Below the pieces are notes generated by a model. The model was given only the letters and a program-made list of their open reading frames with translations. It ran no database searches and had not been told where the DNA came from. Positions 17,771 through 28,162 of a stretch of 36,326 nucleotides of DNA are shown here, one piece after another; position 1 is the stretch's first letter; each line of letters begins with the position of its first letter. Source of the stretch: Sulfurimonas sp. GTDB lineage: Bacteria; Campylobacterota; Campylobacteria; Campylobacterales; Sulfurimonadaceae. The stretch is from positions 1-36,326 of the forward strand of contig NZ_JADGFC010000008.1 of assembly GCF_016744025.1 (NCBI RefSeq), written 5' to 3'. A program made the translations under genes and the position numbers.

Positions 17771-17809
17771 AAGATAAAATATTAAAACTTTAATAAATTA
17801 GGAAAAAAT

Positions 17810-20233
17810 ATGAAACTAAGTAATTATGGCGATTTTCCAGCAGATATACCAGTAATAGCAGAAGATGAACTTTTTTTATACCCTTTTATGATTTCACCAC
17901 TTTTTTTAAGTGATGAAAACAATATTAATGCAGCTACATTGGCAATGGAAGATAGTTCTTTAGTTATTGTATGTCCTACTAAACCATCTCATGAAGGTGA
18001 GAGAAATTATGACTCACTTTACGATGCAGGTGTTGTTGGTTCTATTATGAGAAAAGTAGCACTTCCTGATGGCAGAGTAAAGGTTCTTTTTCAAGGATTA
18101 GCTCGTGCTAAAACTCTTAAGGAGGTACAAGCTACTCCACTTATAGCAAATGTAGATATCCTAGAATCAACAAATGTTGAATCTTTAAAGATAGATGCAA
18201 TACTAGAAATAGTTCGTGAAAAAGTTAGAACACTATCTGGTGTAAGTAATTATTTCCCACCTGATCTTCTTAGAACTATAGAAGAAAACTATGACCATAA
18301 TAGAATTATAGATTTAATTTGTAGTAGTGTTAAACTAAAAAAAGAGCAAGCTTATAAACTTTTTGTTGAAATAAATACAGAGAAAAGATTTTTACTTTTG
18401 ATTGATTATTTGATTGAAGAAATAGAAGCAAATAAATTACAAAAAGAGATTCGAAGTAAGGTTCACACTCACATAGAAAAAGTTAACAAAGAGTACTTTT
18501 TAAAAGAACAATTAAAGCAAATTCAAAAAGAGTTGGGAACTGATACCGCTCGTGATGAAGAGATAGAAGATTATAGAAATAAACTCCAAGCCAAAAAAGG
18601 CAAAATGGGTGAAGAAGCTTATAAAGAAATTTCTAAACAGATAGAAAGATTCTCACGAATGCATCCTGACTCTTCTGATGCTTCTATGACACAGACATAT
18701 TTAGACTGGACTTTAGAGATTCCATTTGGTGAAAATGCAAAAAAAGCACTTAAGATTAAAGATGTTGAAACTCAGTTAAATGAAGACCATTTCTCACTTA
18801 AAAAACCAAAAGAGAGAATTGTTGAGTACTTCGCAGTTAAAGAACTATTAGAGTTAAGAGGTTCAGGAAGTGATAGTGCTGGAGCAATTCTTTGTTTTTC
18901 AGGACCTCCTGGTGTAGGTAAAACTTCTCTAGCAAATTCTATTGCAGAAGCTCTCAAAAGACCACTTATTAGAATAGCTCTAGGTGGACTTGAAGATGTT
19001 AATGAATTAAGAGGACATAGAAGAACTTATGTTGGTGCAATGCCCGGTCGTATAACACAAGGTCTTATAGATGCTAAGAAGATGAACCCTGTTGTTGTTT
19101 TAGATGAGATAGATAAAGTTTCTCGTTCTCAAAGAGGAGATCCAACAGCTGCACTTTTAGAAATACTAGATCCTGAGCAAAATAAAGAGTTTAGAGATTA
19201 CTATCTTAACTTTGATATAGATCTTAGTAAGGTGATTTTTATTGCAACAGCAAATGATGTTAGTCGTATTCCTACTCCTCTTCGTGATAGAATGGAGTTT
19301 ATTACAATTAGCTCATACACGCCGCAAGAAAAGTTTGAAATAGCTAAGAGATATTTACTTCCTCAAGAGCTTAAAAAACATGGTCTTAAAAAGAGTGAAA
19401 TAAGTATATCAGATCCAGCACTAAAAGAACTTATCCATAGTTATACAAGAGAAGCAGGAGTTAGAAACCTTCGTCGTCGTATTGCAGATATGAGTAGAAA
19501 AGTTGCTAGACAGATGTTAGAAAATAGTGCTACAGATAAGATTTCTATCTCTCTTAAAAATCTCAAAGACTTTTTTGATAAGAGTGTATTTGAGATAGAA
19601 AAAACTACAAAAGTTCCAGTTGTTGGTGTTGTAAATGGACTTGCATGGACGGCAGTTGGAGGAGATGTTTTAAAGATTGAAAGTATCAGAATCAAAGGTA
19701 AGGGCACTCTTCAACTCACAGGTAGTCTTGGTGATGTAATGAAAGAGAGTGCAAGAATTGCTATGAGTGTTGTGAAAACATTGATAGATTCTAAAAAGCT
19801 TAAAATTTCACCTGAGAATGTTCCTCTTACATTTAAAGAAAATGAAGAAAATATAAAAGTAGATACTAGTGAGGTCTATAAGCGTTATGACCTACATATT
19901 CACGTTCCAGATGGTGCAACACCAAAAGATGGTCCAAGTGCTGGTATAGCTATGGTAAGCGTTATAGCGTCTATACTTAGTGGAGAAAAGATTCGTTCAG
20001 AAATAGCGATGACTGGAGAAGTTTCTTTAAGTGGTGATGTTCTTCCAATTGGTGGATTAAGAGAGAAGTTAATTGCCGCACATAAAGCAGGAATGAGTAA
20101 AGTTCTTATTCCCGCAAAAAATTATGAAAGAGATTTAGAAGATATTCCTAAAGAGGTAAAAGATTCTATTGAAATAGTTGGTGTAACTAGAGTAGAAGAA
20201 GTCTTAAAACATATTTTAGTCAAGGAGTCTTAA
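17810..20233 (+). CDS. lon: ATP-dependent protease Lon
   Basis: Lon unfolds and degrades damaged and regulatory proteins in the cytoplasm. The 807-residue protein has the complete LonA layout: substrate-binding N-domain (about 10-205), coiled-coil helices (about 205-300), AAA+ module with Walker A GPPGVGKT (365-372), Walker B VVVLDEID (428-435) and an arginine-rich sensor region, and the C-terminal protease domain. The catalytic dyad is Ser710 in KDGPSAGIAM and Lys753 in GGLREKLIAAH, 43 residues apart as in E. coli. TAGGA precedes the ATG. It lies 39 bases after bamD and is convergent with the response-regulator gene six bases beyond its stop. No CIRCE or HAIR operator was seen nearby. Confidence 0.98.
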   Translation: MKLSNYGDFPADIPVIAEDELFLYPFMISPLFLSDENNINAATLAMEDSSLVIVCPTKPSHEGERNYDSLYDAGVVGSIMRKVALPDGRVKVLFQGLARAKTLKEVQATPLIANVDILESTNVESLKIDAILEIVREKVRTLSGVSNYFPPDLLRTIEENYDHNRIIDLICSSVKLKKEQAYKLFVEINTEKRFLLLIDYLIEEIEANKLQKEIRSKVHTHIEKVNKEYFLKEQLKQIQKELGTDTARDEEIEDYRNKLQAKKGKMGEEAYKEISKQIERFSRMHPDSSDASMTQTYLDWTLEIPFGENAKKALKIKDVETQLNEDHFSLKKPKERIVEYFAVKELLELRGSGSDSAGAILCFSGPPGVGKTSLANSIAEALKRPLIRIALGGLEDVNELRGHRRTYVGAMPGRITQGLIDAKKMNPVVVLDEIDKVSRSQRGDPTAALLEILDPEQNKEFRDYYLNFDIDLSKVIFIATANDVSRIPTPLRDRMEFITISSYTPQEKFEIAKRYLLPQELKKHGLKKSEISISDPALKELIHSYTREAGVRNLRRRIADMSRKVARQMLENSATDKISISLKNLKDFFDKSVFEIEKTTKVPVVGVVNGLAWTAVGGDVLKIESIRIKGKGTLQLTGSLGDVMKESARIAMSVVKTLIDSKKLKISPENVPLTFKENEENIKVDTSEVYKRYDLHIHVPDGATPKDGPSAGIAMVSVIASILSGEKIRSEIAMTGEVSLSGDVLPIGGLREKLIAAHKAGMSKVLIPAKNYERDLEDIPKEVKDSIEIVGVTRVEEVLKHILVKES

Positions 20234-20239
20234 GACTTC

Positions 20240-20617
20240 CTAGACTAGCACAGTTGCAATTTTTTGAACTAAGTCATTATTTCTTATCGGTTTCATTAAG
20301 AATCCATTAGCCCCAAATTCCAAAGCCTCACTCTTCTTCGTCTCATCAGTTGTAAGTACTATAATTGGTAATTGACGAAGATTATCATCAGCCCGCACAA
20401 CTTTGAGCATCTCAAGACCACCCATAATTGGCATAATAATATCAAGTAAGATAAGATCTATATCATCCCTTGATTTAAGAACACCTATCGCATCTGAACC
20501 ATTTCTTGCTTGGACAACTTCTTTTACCTTGGTATTTTTCATTAACATTGATTTAAGTAGTTTAAGATTTATCATATCATCATCTACAATTAGAACTATT
20601 AGGTCTACTTTTGACAT
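20240..20617 (-). CDS. single-domain response regulator (CheY-like)
   Basis: The 125-residue protein is a lone receiver domain without an output domain. The acidic pocket is Asp12-Asp13-Asp14, the phospho-acceptor is Asp59 in LLDIIMP, the switch Thr is in VLTTDE (88-89), and the conserved Lys is 108 in LMKPI. It is the last gene of the PAS-HPt-kinase operon and begins ten bases after the kinase stop, with AAGGAT as ribosome site. It is therefore the probable terminal acceptor of that phosphorelay, acting by protein contact (motor, enzyme or another kinase) since it has no DNA-binding part. Its stop faces the lon stop across six bases. Confidence 0.94.
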   Translation of the reverse strand: MSKVDLIVLIVDDDMINLKLLKSMLMKNTKVKEVVQARNGSDAIGVLKSRDDIDLILLDIIMPIMGGLEMLKVVRADDNLRQLPIIVLTTDETKKSEALEFGANGFLMKPIRNNDLVQKIATVLV

Positions 20618-20626
20618 ATCTTATCC

Positions 20627-23600
20627 TTAAATAAATTTTTCAAACACTAACCTTAGTAAGTCTTTGGTAACTATATTGCCTATTAATTCATGCACATACA
20701 AAGCATCATCACTGCTCTCTTTAAGTGAAGGATCATTTACAAGCACAAGATAAGAAGTTAGTCCACTATCTTGATTTTCTTTTTTAATATCATTAGAGAA
20801 TTTTTCTAACTCTTGTCCTACTAATTCTTTATCAAATAGTATGAGCTTATATCTATTGTTTTTACTCAACTCATCTAACTCTTTACTCGTATTAGCTATC
20901 TCATAACTATAATTTAGTGATTCTAATAGATGTGTATATAGTTTTGATTCAAAGGTACTATTTTTTGCTAAAAGAATATCTGCTTTATACTTTGGTTTTT
21001 CAATAATTTCTGTATTTATTACAGCTTTTATTACTTCTTCCTCAATGAGTTCATCTTCAACGATAAAATCAGCAAGAAAGTGATTTAGTAATGAGATGAT
21101 TTCTGAACGCACTAGAGGTTTAGTTGTATATTCATCTAGACCAGCTTGTAGAAATCTTTCTCTATCACCTTTTAAAGCATTTGCCGTAAGTGCTAAAATA
21201 GGAATGTGAACTTGGTTATAGTCTTCTTCATACTCCAAAATTTCAGCAGTAGCTTCTACACCATCAAGAAATGGCATTTGAATATCCATAAATATTAGGT
21301 CAAAATTACCATCTTTTCTCTTTTGAAAAGCTTCAAGACCATTACTAGCTAAAACTACATTAAGTCCTAAATCTTCAAGAGTTCTCTTAATTAGTTTTTG
21401 GTTGATGATATTATCTTCAGCAACTAAAATATTTGCTTTAAATTTTGTTGCTTCTTCATTAGCCTTTTTATAACTTATTTTTTTGTCTTTTTTCCCATTT
21501 AAACTCTCAGCATTGTAATTTTCTATAACAAGTTTAATTTTTGATATATTTAATGGTTCATATAATGTTTTGAATATATCTAAATGAAGAGAGTCTATTT
21601 TTTTCATATAGTATGACTTAGTCAAAAGAACTAGAGCTTGAGGAAGTTTTGCATAGTGTGCAAGTTCATTTTCTTGAGAATAGTCATAATCTACAAATAT
21701 TAGATCATAGTTTTTTTGTGTTTGTAGAGTTTCTAACTCATTTATATTGTTAAAAGTAGTGTAATTAACTCCATAAAAGTCAAGATATTCGCGTAGGTAA
21801 GTATCTTGTCTTTTTATTTTATGATTGTTTTGCAAAACCAAAGCATTAAGAGAAGAATACTTTCCTTGGATACTTTCGTTTAGTGTTGCTACATCTTCAA
21901 AATCTATTGTAAAGTAAAATGTTGTTCCAGTACCTGGTTCACTATGAAGGTCAAGTTGCCCACCCATAAGTTCAATAAATCTACTTGAAATGGTAAGACC
22001 AAGACCAGTACCACCATACTTACGAGTAATAGATGTGTCTGCTTGGGTGAATGCTTCAAATATTCTAGATTTTTGCTCACTTGTTACACCAATACCACTA
22101 TCTTGAACTTCAAATCTAACTCTTGTTTTATCTACTAGGTCACACTCGACTTTTCTTATATCAACATTGATAGAACCTGCGCTACTTGTAAACTTAACAG
22201 CATTAGAAAGTAAGTTGATAATAATTTCTTTAATCTTAGTAGGATCACCTTTTAACGGACGCTCTAGCTCAGGATCTATAAAACATCCAAGGTCAATATG
22301 TTTTTCACTAGCGCGAACTGCATACACGTCAACTGCACTTTCAAACTCATCAATTGGGTTAAATACAGTATCTTCAATCTCAAGCTTATTACTCTCAATT
22401 TTAGAAAGATCAAGAATATTATTAATAATTTCAAGAAGATTTTCAGATGACTTTTCAATAATCTCAACAAACTCACTCTGCTCCTCTTCAAGACCTGTAT
22501 CTTTAAGAAGTTCAGTAAATCCAACAATACCATTAAGAGGAGTTCGTATTTCGTGAGACATATTTGCTAGGAACATAGATTTTGCTTCACTAGCCTCTTG
22601 AGCAGATTCTTTATCTTCTCTAGTTTGAGCAATAATCTTTTCTAATAAATCATACGCGTCATTAATTCCATCTGCTGAATTCAGATTAATAACAGTAGTC
22701 TCTTCTTCTTCCCTTGTATCTTCAGCAACCCTTTTTAGTACATATTCAAGGTTTTTAATATTTCTATTCATTTCATTAGATAAGAAATAGCCTAATGTTG
22801 CAAGAATCAAGGCTGTTATCCAGATAGCTAATGTAATAATCAAAAATTCTAGCGATTCTGCTTGTACTTCTTTTGCTCTTTTATCCATTTCATTTAATAA
22901 TAAATCTTCTGCATTTGAAATAATATTAATTTTTTCAGAGTGCATACTAAACCAAATACCAGATGTAATGTCATATTTTCCACGTTGACTAGCTGAAATT
23001 ATTGCTGTTCGCTCAGTATTGATATTGTTAAATAGCTCTACTGCATCTTCATTTTGAAAAAGAAGGTCTAACTCATTAAGAAGATTTTTATTTCGAAGTG
23101 TTGAATAGCTTATTGCATCTGCTTTACCTATAGTAGATATCCACTTGTTGAGATCTTCCTCTGCTAGCAGACTTGAAAGAGAGATAATATATGACATATA
23201 ACCTCTCTCAATACCACTAAACTCTTTTGCATTTACCATACCAATATATATAGAATAAAGTTCATTAATATCTTGGTCTGTTTGGTCATGGGCAATCTGT
23301 TCAAGTTGTTTAATCGCTATACTTTGTATGTCACTATATACTTTAGTAAATACATGTCTAAATCTTATTTTCTTCTTATCAACAAGCTCTCTTGCATCTT
23401 GTATTCTTTTTAAAGAGTTTTCTACTGAATCGTAGTTTTGACATGTAATACAGTTATGTTGTCCCTTTGAATGATCATGTGATTTTGATTTATTCTTGGT
23501 GTGTTGAAGGTAAGCATTTATCTTTACATCAACAATTTTTCTTTGCTGTTGTAGAGATTTAAAAATACTTTTTGAAGGATCACCAAGGTACATTGCAGTC

Positions 23601-23791
23601 ATACCTCTTTCTCTGGCTATATTACCTACTACATCATTTAAATATTTATTTTCATATAATTTATCGTGAAGTATTTCTGCTCTTTCATAGTTTTTAAATG
23701 AATCATATAAGTAATAACTTGTTAGTGAAAGTAGAAGAATAATAGGAAATAAGCTAATTAGTATTAATCTGTTTTTTAAACCTAACTGCAT
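20627..23791 (-). CDS. membrane hybrid histidine kinase with NIT-type sensor and three receiver modules
   Basis: The 1054-residue protein has two transmembrane helices (about 8-28 and 314-337) enclosing a periplasmic sensor. The sensor shows the paired ERG motifs of NIT (nitrate/nitrite-sensing) domains: [10 protein letters not shown] (61-70) and [10 protein letters not shown] (195-204). Between them lies a His/Cys-rich insert ([13 protein letters not shown], 105-117). After a short linker come HisKA with His413 (SHEIRTP), an HATPase domain with N-box Asn526/Asn530, DSGIG (564-568) and GGTGLGL (593-599), then three receiver modules. Only the middle receiver (about 785-905, Asp836 in MDIQMP, Lys891) is intact. 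The first (648-757) and third (936-1050) have lost the acidic pocket and the conserved Lys. It follows the HPt gene by three bases. NIT assignment is from motif pattern; the ligand is unknown. Confidence 0.93.
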   Translation of the reverse strand: MQLGLKNRLILISLFPIILLLSLTSYYLYDSFKNYERAEILHDKLYENKYLNDVVGNIARERGMTAMYLGDPSKSIFKSLQQQRKIVDVKINAYLQHTKNKSKSHDHSKGQHNCITCQNYDSVENSLKRIQDARELVDKKKIRFRHVFTKVYSDIQSIAIKQLEQIAHDQTDQDINELYSIYIGMVNAKEFSGIERGYMSYIISLSSLLAEEDLNKWISTIGKADAISYSTLRNKNLLNELDLLFQNEDAVELFNNINTERTAIISASQRGKYDITSGIWFSMHSEKINIISNAEDLLLNEMDKRAKEVQAESLEFLIITLAIWITALILATLGYFLSNEMNRNIKNLEYVLKRVAEDTREEEETTVINLNSADGINDAYDLLEKIIAQTREDKESAQEASEAKSMFLANMSHEIRTPLNGIVGFTELLKDTGLEEEQSEFVEIIEKSSENLLEIINNILDLSKIESNKLEIEDTVFNPIDEFESAVDVYAVRASEKHIDLGCFIDPELERPLKGDPTKIKEIIINLLSNAVKFTSSAGSINVDIRKVECDLVDKTRVRFEVQDSGIGVTSEQKSRIFEAFTQADTSITRKYGGTGLGLTISSRFIELMGGQLDLHSEPGTGTTFYFTIDFEDVATLNESIQGKYSSLNALVLQNNHKIKRQDTYLREYLDFYGVNYTTFNNINELETLQTQKNYDLIFVDYDYSQENELAHYAKLPQALVLLTKSYYMKKIDSLHLDIFKTLYEPLNISKIKLVIENYNAESLNGKKDKKISYKKANEEATKFKANILVAEDNIINQKLIKRTLEDLGLNVVLASNGLEAFQKRKDGNFDLIFMDIQMPFLDGVEATAEILEYEEDYNQVHIPILALTANALKGDRERFLQAGLDEYTTKPLVRSEIISLLNHFLADFIVEDELIEEEVIKAVINTEIIEKPKYKADILLAKNSTFESKLYTHLLESLNYSYEIANTSKELDELSKNNRYKLILFDKELVGQELEKFSNDIKKENQDSGLTSYLVLVNDPSLKESSDDALYVHELIGNIVTKDLLRLVFEKFI

Positions 23792-23794
23792 ATA

Positions 23795-25435
23795 TTAAAC
23801 CTTTACGCTTGATATTTGCTGTAATTTATGGCTAATGGCATCTACAGCTTTTTTTACTGCTTCAGAGTCTTGAGTATTAATAATAGACTCTAACTCTGAT
23901 GTGAAATCATTTATTCTCATGTTATCACTCATTCTTTTGAATTTGATTGCTGTTTGTTTACATAAGTTGTCATCACCTTCTTCTACTGAACTTATAATTT
24001 TAGAACAAGCTTTATTGCCCTCTATTATAAAGTCATCAAAGAGTGTCTCAAAGTTTTGCTCATCTATACCAATTTCATTTGCTGCTTTTGCTTTATCATA
24101 AACAATAGGCTCAGAGTCCAACATATTTATACTTACTTCTTCAATATCTTCTATCTCATCATCTAAAGTAATTTCAATTAAATCTTCAATTTCCTCAACA
24201 TTATCATCCAAGACAATATCTTCTATACCTTCCGAAATTAAAAACTCTTCCTCTTCTAATTCGGGGACTTCTATTTTAATTTCTTCGTCTTTATTCTCTT
24301 GTATATCATCATCTTTAAAGCTAAGTATTAAATCATCATCTTCGTTTGTAGCTATATCTTCAGCACTCTCAACTACTTGAGGACTTTGTATGTCAGGAAC
24401 TTTATTAGATAATTTATCAATAATCATATAAAGAGTATCTACATTTGTTTTAATCTCTTCCGTATCATCTGAAGTATTGATTGTACTTAGAACCTCGTAA
24501 GCGTCTTCTATACGAAGATTAGCAGCAACACCTTTTAGTTTGTGAGAAAGGATTTTTATATTGTCAATATCATTAAGATCTAGAGAATTGTATAAGTCAT
24601 TTTTAAACTCATTTGTTTGAGATATGAAATCCTGAATAAACTCCTCTATTAAGTCAACAGGAAGACCAAGTTCATTTGAAGCTAACTTTGGATCATACAG
24701 ATAATCATTGCCTATGTTTAATTCCTGAGTATATATAGGAGCTAATTCTTTTTCATTAGCTTCTTTTTCAAGTTCTGATATTTCATCTTCAATTTCAATT
24801 ATATCTTCTGGCTCATCTTCAATTTCTAGAAGTTCTTCACCAAGGTCTATAGGAGTATCCTCATACATATCTTCTACAATGTTTAAATTGGTATTTAGTT
24901 CATCAAGAGTATCGCTCTGGCTTACTTCATATGGGTCATGAGTTACTTCCACCTCTTGGATGGGCTCTTCTATAGTTTTAGTTAGATTCTCATCCTCAAA
25001 GTTAGAACTAGAGTCTGGAGTACTAAATATTGCAGAACTCTCAGTAGAAACTCTTGGTGCAGGTTTTTCTAGTAAATCACCTTCAATTTGTTCATTTTCA
25101 TTGTGAGTCAATGCTCTTAAGTTGTTAAGGTTTATTATATATGCTTTTTGTGATGGGTCATCAAGAAGAAATGCAGTTTTTATATCAAGAGTACTTCTAA
25201 AGTTTTTTCCATTTGCATGAATAATTACTTTTGAATCTTCACTCCCTTCTGCACATGTAACAAAGTCTATCCAGTGAACATGCTTAAAGTTATGTACAAA
25301 ACCAGGTGTTTTAACAAATAAATCTGCGAAGTCTGCTGACTCACTTCTTAGTTGAGATAAATCTGAAAACCCCAAAGCTTTTAAATCAGATTCGTCAATA
25401 CCCACAAATTCTTTTTGATAGTTGTAAATTAACAT
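23795..25435 (-). CDS. histidine phosphotransfer protein with one intact and one degenerate HPt unit
   Basis: The 546-residue protein has a conserved-looking N-terminal domain (1-110, with FKHVHWIDFV) of unknown role, a very acidic linker (about 115-235), and an HPt unit (about 247-345) with the phospho-acceptor His298 in SHKLKG. A second acidic linker (about 355-435) follows, then a second HPt-like unit (about 446-540). The two units are recognisable duplicates (YDPKLASNELGL and YDKAKAANEIGI), but in the second Ile497 replaces the His and Arg501 the following Gly. It lies between the PAS gene and the hybrid kinase, three bases before the latter, so it is the likely shuttle between the kinase receiver Asp836 and the downstream response regulator. 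The protein is cytoplasmic; no signal peptide or membrane helix was seen. Confidence 0.86.
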   Translation of the reverse strand: MLIYNYQKEFVGIDESDLKALGFSDLSQLRSESADFADLFVKTPGFVHNFKHVHWIDFVTCAEGSEDSKVIIHANGKNFRSTLDIKTAFLLDDPSQKAYIINLNNLRALTHNENEQIEGDLLEKPAPRVSTESSAIFSTPDSSSNFEDENLTKTIEEPIQEVEVTHDPYEVSQSDTLDELNTNLNIVEDMYEDTPIDLGEELLEIEDEPEDIIEIEDEISELEKEANEKELAPIYTQELNIGNDYLYDPKLASNELGLPVDLIEEFIQDFISQTNEFKNDLYNSLDLNDIDNIKILSHKLKGVAANLRIEDAYEVLSTINTSDDTEEIKTNVDTLYMIIDKLSNKVPDIQSPQVVESAEDIATNEDDDLILSFKDDDIQENKDEEIKIEVPELEEEEFLISEGIEDIVLDDNVEEIEDLIEITLDDEIEDIEEVSINMLDSEPIVYDKAKAANEIGIDEQNFETLFDDFIIEGNKACSKIISSVEEGDDNLCKQTAIKFKRMSDNMRINDFTSELESIINTQDSEAVKKAVDAISHKLQQISSVKV

Positions 25436-25444
25436 TAGTACCCC

Positions 25445-25858
25445 TTAGTTTTCAGTTTCAAGAATTTTTTTATAAAGATCTTCATTTTCTTGGATATCTT
25501 TTCTTGAAGCAACGTTTTTAGCAGAGATATAACCAATAATCTCTTCTTTATCATCATGAATTGGTATTATTTCTGTATCCACCCAGTAGCATAGACCATC
25601 TTTACGAAGATTTTTCACAAGTCCATTCCAAGATTGCCCATCTTGTATGCTGGTCCACATTTTAGAAAATATAGCTTTTGGCATATCTGGATGTCTGATA
25701 ATATTGAGGTTGCTTCCTATAAGTTCATCAACTTTGTAACCTGACACTTCACAAAATTTTCTATTTGCAAAAGTTATGATACCTTTTAAATCAGTTTGAC
25801 TTATCAGTATACTACCCTCAAAAATATATTCTTCATCTACCTGTACTACTTTGTTCAT
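25445..25858 (-). CDS. Aer-like single PAS-domain protein
   Basis: The 137-residue cytoplasmic protein consists of one PAS domain plus a short C-terminal helix. The segments FANRKFCEVSGYKVDELIG, IRHPDMP, MWTSIQDGQSWNGLVKN and DGLCYWVDTEIIPI are those of the Aer/energy-taxis PAS group, which usually binds FAD and senses redox state. No transducer, kinase or GGDEF domain is attached, so it must act on a partner. As first gene of the PAS-HPt-kinase-regulator operon, it is probably a redox input to that relay. ATG 25858 is chosen because AAGG lies at the right distance; the in-frame TTG at 25864 would add two residues. Flavin binding is inferred from family likeness. Confidence 0.88.
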   Translation of the reverse strand: MNKVVQVDEEYIFEGSILISQTDLKGIITFANRKFCEVSGYKVDELIGSNLNIIRHPDMPKAIFSKMWTSIQDGQSWNGLVKNLRKDGLCYWVDTEIIPIHDDKEEIIGYISAKNVASRKDIQENEDLYKKILETEN

Positions 25859-25916
25859 AAACAAACCTTATACTTTACAAAATATTTTGATATAAATATA
25901 TCATAATAGATACAAA

Positions 25917-25922
25917 ATTATA
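25917..25922 (-). promoter_or_regulatory. -10 box of the PAS-HPt-kinase-regulator operon
   Basis: The minus strand reads AAGTATAATTTTG directly after the uvrC stop. The predicted start is near 25910, giving a leader of about 52 bases. The leader contains the AT-rich dyad GATATA-AA-TATATC at 25889-25902. Confidence 0.55.
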
Positions 25923-25923
25923 C

Positions 25924-27726
25924 TTAGAAGTAAATATTTTTAATTATTTTTGCATCATTTATGTTTAAAACAGAATTTATTTCTTCGATAGATAAACTTT
26001 TTAGAGCTTCAAAAGTTCCAAAATGATTTAATAGTTTTTGTACTTTTGCTTGAGAAATTCCTTTGAGGCTTAAAAGTTTACTTTCTTTATCAAGTTTTAG
26101 TTTTGTTTTTTTATGAAAGCCAATAGCACTTCTATGTGCTTCATCTCTTAGGTTCTGAGTCCATTGGAGTCTTTTATCAGAATTTTTTAGCTTAAAAATA
26201 TCATCTTTTGTATGAATGATATCATCTGCTTTACCTTTGGCTCTATGAGATTTTGCGTCTATTTTCTCTTTAGATATTGCAATAATATCTATAAAGACAC
26301 CTGCTGAATTTACAATTTCAAAAGCTAGTTTTAAAAGTGTTGCCCCACCATCTATAATCCACAAATCTGGAGGGGAGTTTTTAGAAAAACTTTCAACTCT
26401 TCTTGTTAGAGTTTCTCGCATCTGAGCGTATTCATCTTTTGCATCTAAGTGGTAAGTTCTATAACTTTTTTTATCAAACTTCCCATCTTCATAAACTATC
26501 ATAGCTCCAACTGTAGCGACACCTGACATATGAGAGTTGTCAAAAACTTCTACTCTCTTTGGCATACGTTGAAGTAATAATAACTCTTGAAGCTCGGCTA
26601 ATATTTTAGTGTCAACTAATAACTTATCTTTTTTTAGAAGCTCTTTTGCATTTAAAATAGCCAAATCTATTAACTGTTTTTTATTCCCTTGTTTTGGTAC
26701 TTTAATACTTGCCTTTTTTTCAAATATAGTACTTAGATGCTCTTGTATAACACTAATGTTTTCAAACTCACTTGCTACTAAAATAGGAGCGATAATAGGT
26801 GGTTTTTCTTTCGAATAAAAGTCTAAAAGAACTCTTTGGTAAAGCTCATCTTCATCATAACCCTCATTTAACTGTATATAGTCATGTGTAGATGATATAA
26901 TTTTTCCGTCTCGCATAAATATTCTAACCACAACTGCTCTTGTTTGAGAGTTGTGTAGAACAAAAATATCGTAGTTCTCTTTAGTAGCAAAATCAATTTC
27001 ACTTTTAATCTCTGAGCGGGTTATTTTTTCTACTCTATCTCTAAGCTCTCCAGCCTCTTCAAATCTAAGACTCTGGGCATAAAAGAGCATTTTTTCTTGA
27101 AGTTTTTTAATCAGTAACTTTTTATTTCTAATAAGTTCATAAGCTAAATCTAACTCTTGGTTATACCTTGCATCTGATATAGGAAGTTCACAAGGGCCTA
27201 AACATTTGTCTATTTGATGATAAAGACATAATTTTTTTGACTTTAAAGAACCTTTTTTTTGTACGAGTTTGCATAATTCATAAACAGAGTTCAAAATATC
27301 TCTTGAAGCTATTGAATATGGACCAAAGTATTCAATATCAGAAGCCTTTATAATTTTTCTTGTAATCTCAAATCTTGGATACTTTTGAGATTTATCTATA
27401 TAAATATAAGGGTATGTTCTATCATCACGTAGAAGAATATTATATTTTGGATTTAACTGCTTTATCAGCGAGTTTTCAAGTATAAGAGCATCATGTTCTG
27501 AATTAACAACTATATAGTTCATAGACTCAGTTTGATTTATCATTTTAGTTATTCTAAGAGACAAGTTAGAGTTAGCTTTTAATTCAGGAGTAAAAGAAAA
27601 ATAACTTTTTACTCTATTTTTTAGATTTTTTGCTTTTCCAATATAGAGTAGATTGTCATTTTTATCAAAATACTGATAGATGCCAGCAGAGTCTGGGAGT
27701 TGTTGTATTGTTTGTTTAAGAGTCAT
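25924..27726 (-). CDS. uvrC: excinuclease ABC subunit C
   Basis: UvrC makes both incisions around a UvrAB-marked lesion in nucleotide excision repair. The 600-residue protein has the GIY-YIG nuclease at the start (GIY 15-17, YIG 28-30) and four Cys (152, 167, 175, 179) at the positions of the iron-sulfur site reported for UvrC. The UvrB-binding UVR motif follows (about 200-235, [20 protein letters not shown]). The RNase H-like second nuclease includes [11 protein letters not shown] and WIIDGG, and helix-hairpin-helix DNA binding lies at the end ([20 protein letters not shown]). The length matches the family. It overlaps the end of the DUF721-like gene by 11 bases and is probably co-transcribed with it. 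Confidence 0.97.
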   Translation of the reverse strand: MTLKQTIQQLPDSAGIYQYFDKNDNLLYIGKAKNLKNRVKSYFSFTPELKANSNLSLRITKMINQTESMNYIVVNSEHDALILENSLIKQLNPKYNILLRDDRTYPYIYIDKSQKYPRFEITRKIIKASDIEYFGPYSIASRDILNSVYELCKLVQKKGSLKSKKLCLYHQIDKCLGPCELPISDARYNQELDLAYELIRNKKLLIKKLQEKMLFYAQSLRFEEAGELRDRVEKITRSEIKSEIDFATKENYDIFVLHNSQTRAVVVRIFMRDGKIISSTHDYIQLNEGYDEDELYQRVLLDFYSKEKPPIIAPILVASEFENISVIQEHLSTIFEKKASIKVPKQGNKKQLIDLAILNAKELLKKDKLLVDTKILAELQELLLLQRMPKRVEVFDNSHMSGVATVGAMIVYEDGKFDKKSYRTYHLDAKDEYAQMRETLTRRVESFSKNSPPDLWIIDGGATLLKLAFEIVNSAGVFIDIIAISKEKIDAKSHRAKGKADDIIHTKDDIFKLKNSDKRLQWTQNLRDEAHRSAIGFHKKTKLKLDKESKLLSLKGISQAKVQKLLNHFGTFEALKSLSIEEINSVLNINDAKIIKNIYF

Positions 27727-28162
27727 TTTTTGCTTTTATTATATCTTGGATTGATTTCACAAGAGAGTTTAGTTTTTCGTCTTTAATGTCTATAGTAAAA
27801 TCACCAGTTGCTCTCTCTTTATATTCTTCTTTAGAGTCTGTTTCAAACAGAGGAACTTTTTTTATAGGTTTATTTGTCACAAAAGCTCTTATATCTGTTA
27901 CGTTTACCTCGCTACATTCCTCAGGAGAGACAAACTTTAAAGCACTTTTAATACTTTGTATATTATTATCAAACTCTTGTTTAGCACCAGGATGATTAAG
28001 TACGAAAAAAAGTATGTCATTTTTAAAATATGCAAACTTAATCATCTTTTGAAGTGCTGGAGAAAATATAGATTGTATTTTTTCAATACATTTATATTTA
28101 CAAAGTTTAGAGAATTGAGGTCTATGTTGAATAAATTTAAGAATTTGTGCACTGTTTTTCAT
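27716..28162 (-). CDS. DUF721/DciA-like protein upstream of uvrC
   Basis: The 148-residue protein has no signal peptide or membrane helix. Its first ~80 residues ([20 protein letters not shown], then [20 protein letters not shown] and [17 protein letters not shown]) follow the pattern of the DUF721/DciA fold: a helix, a hydrophobic strand carrying the segment that is LxVxxxS-like in the family, and another helix. DciA proteins load the replicative helicase in many bacteria. The likeness is by pattern only; it could be an unrelated small nucleic-acid-binding protein. The C-terminal half is charged and ends in a helix. It overlaps uvrC by 11 bases. No ribosome site is seen before its ATG, and a TATAAT is placed so that the transcript would begin at or next to the start codon. 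Confidence 0.5.
   Translation of the reverse strand: MKNSAQILKFIQHRPQFSKLCKYKCIEKIQSIFSPALQKMIKFAYFKNDILFFVLNHPGAKQEFDNNIQSIKSALKFVSPEECSEVNVTDIRAFVTNKPIKKVPLFETDSKEEYKERATGDFTIDIKDEKLNSLVKSIQDIIKAKNDS

Noticed and set aside
20223-20241. Palindrome AGGAGTCTT/AAGACTTCCT at the lon end as a bidirectional terminator
   Set aside because: It lies mostly within coding sequence, has no loop bases and no T run; too weak to list.
25889-25902. Dyad GATATA-AA-TATATC in the PAS operon leader as an operator
   Set aside because: Short and pure AT apart from the ends, expected by chance in this base composition.
27956-28123. Longer plus-strand reading of the LptM-like gene
   Set aside because: It runs antisense through the DUF721-like gene and would bury the lipoprotein signal in mid-protein.
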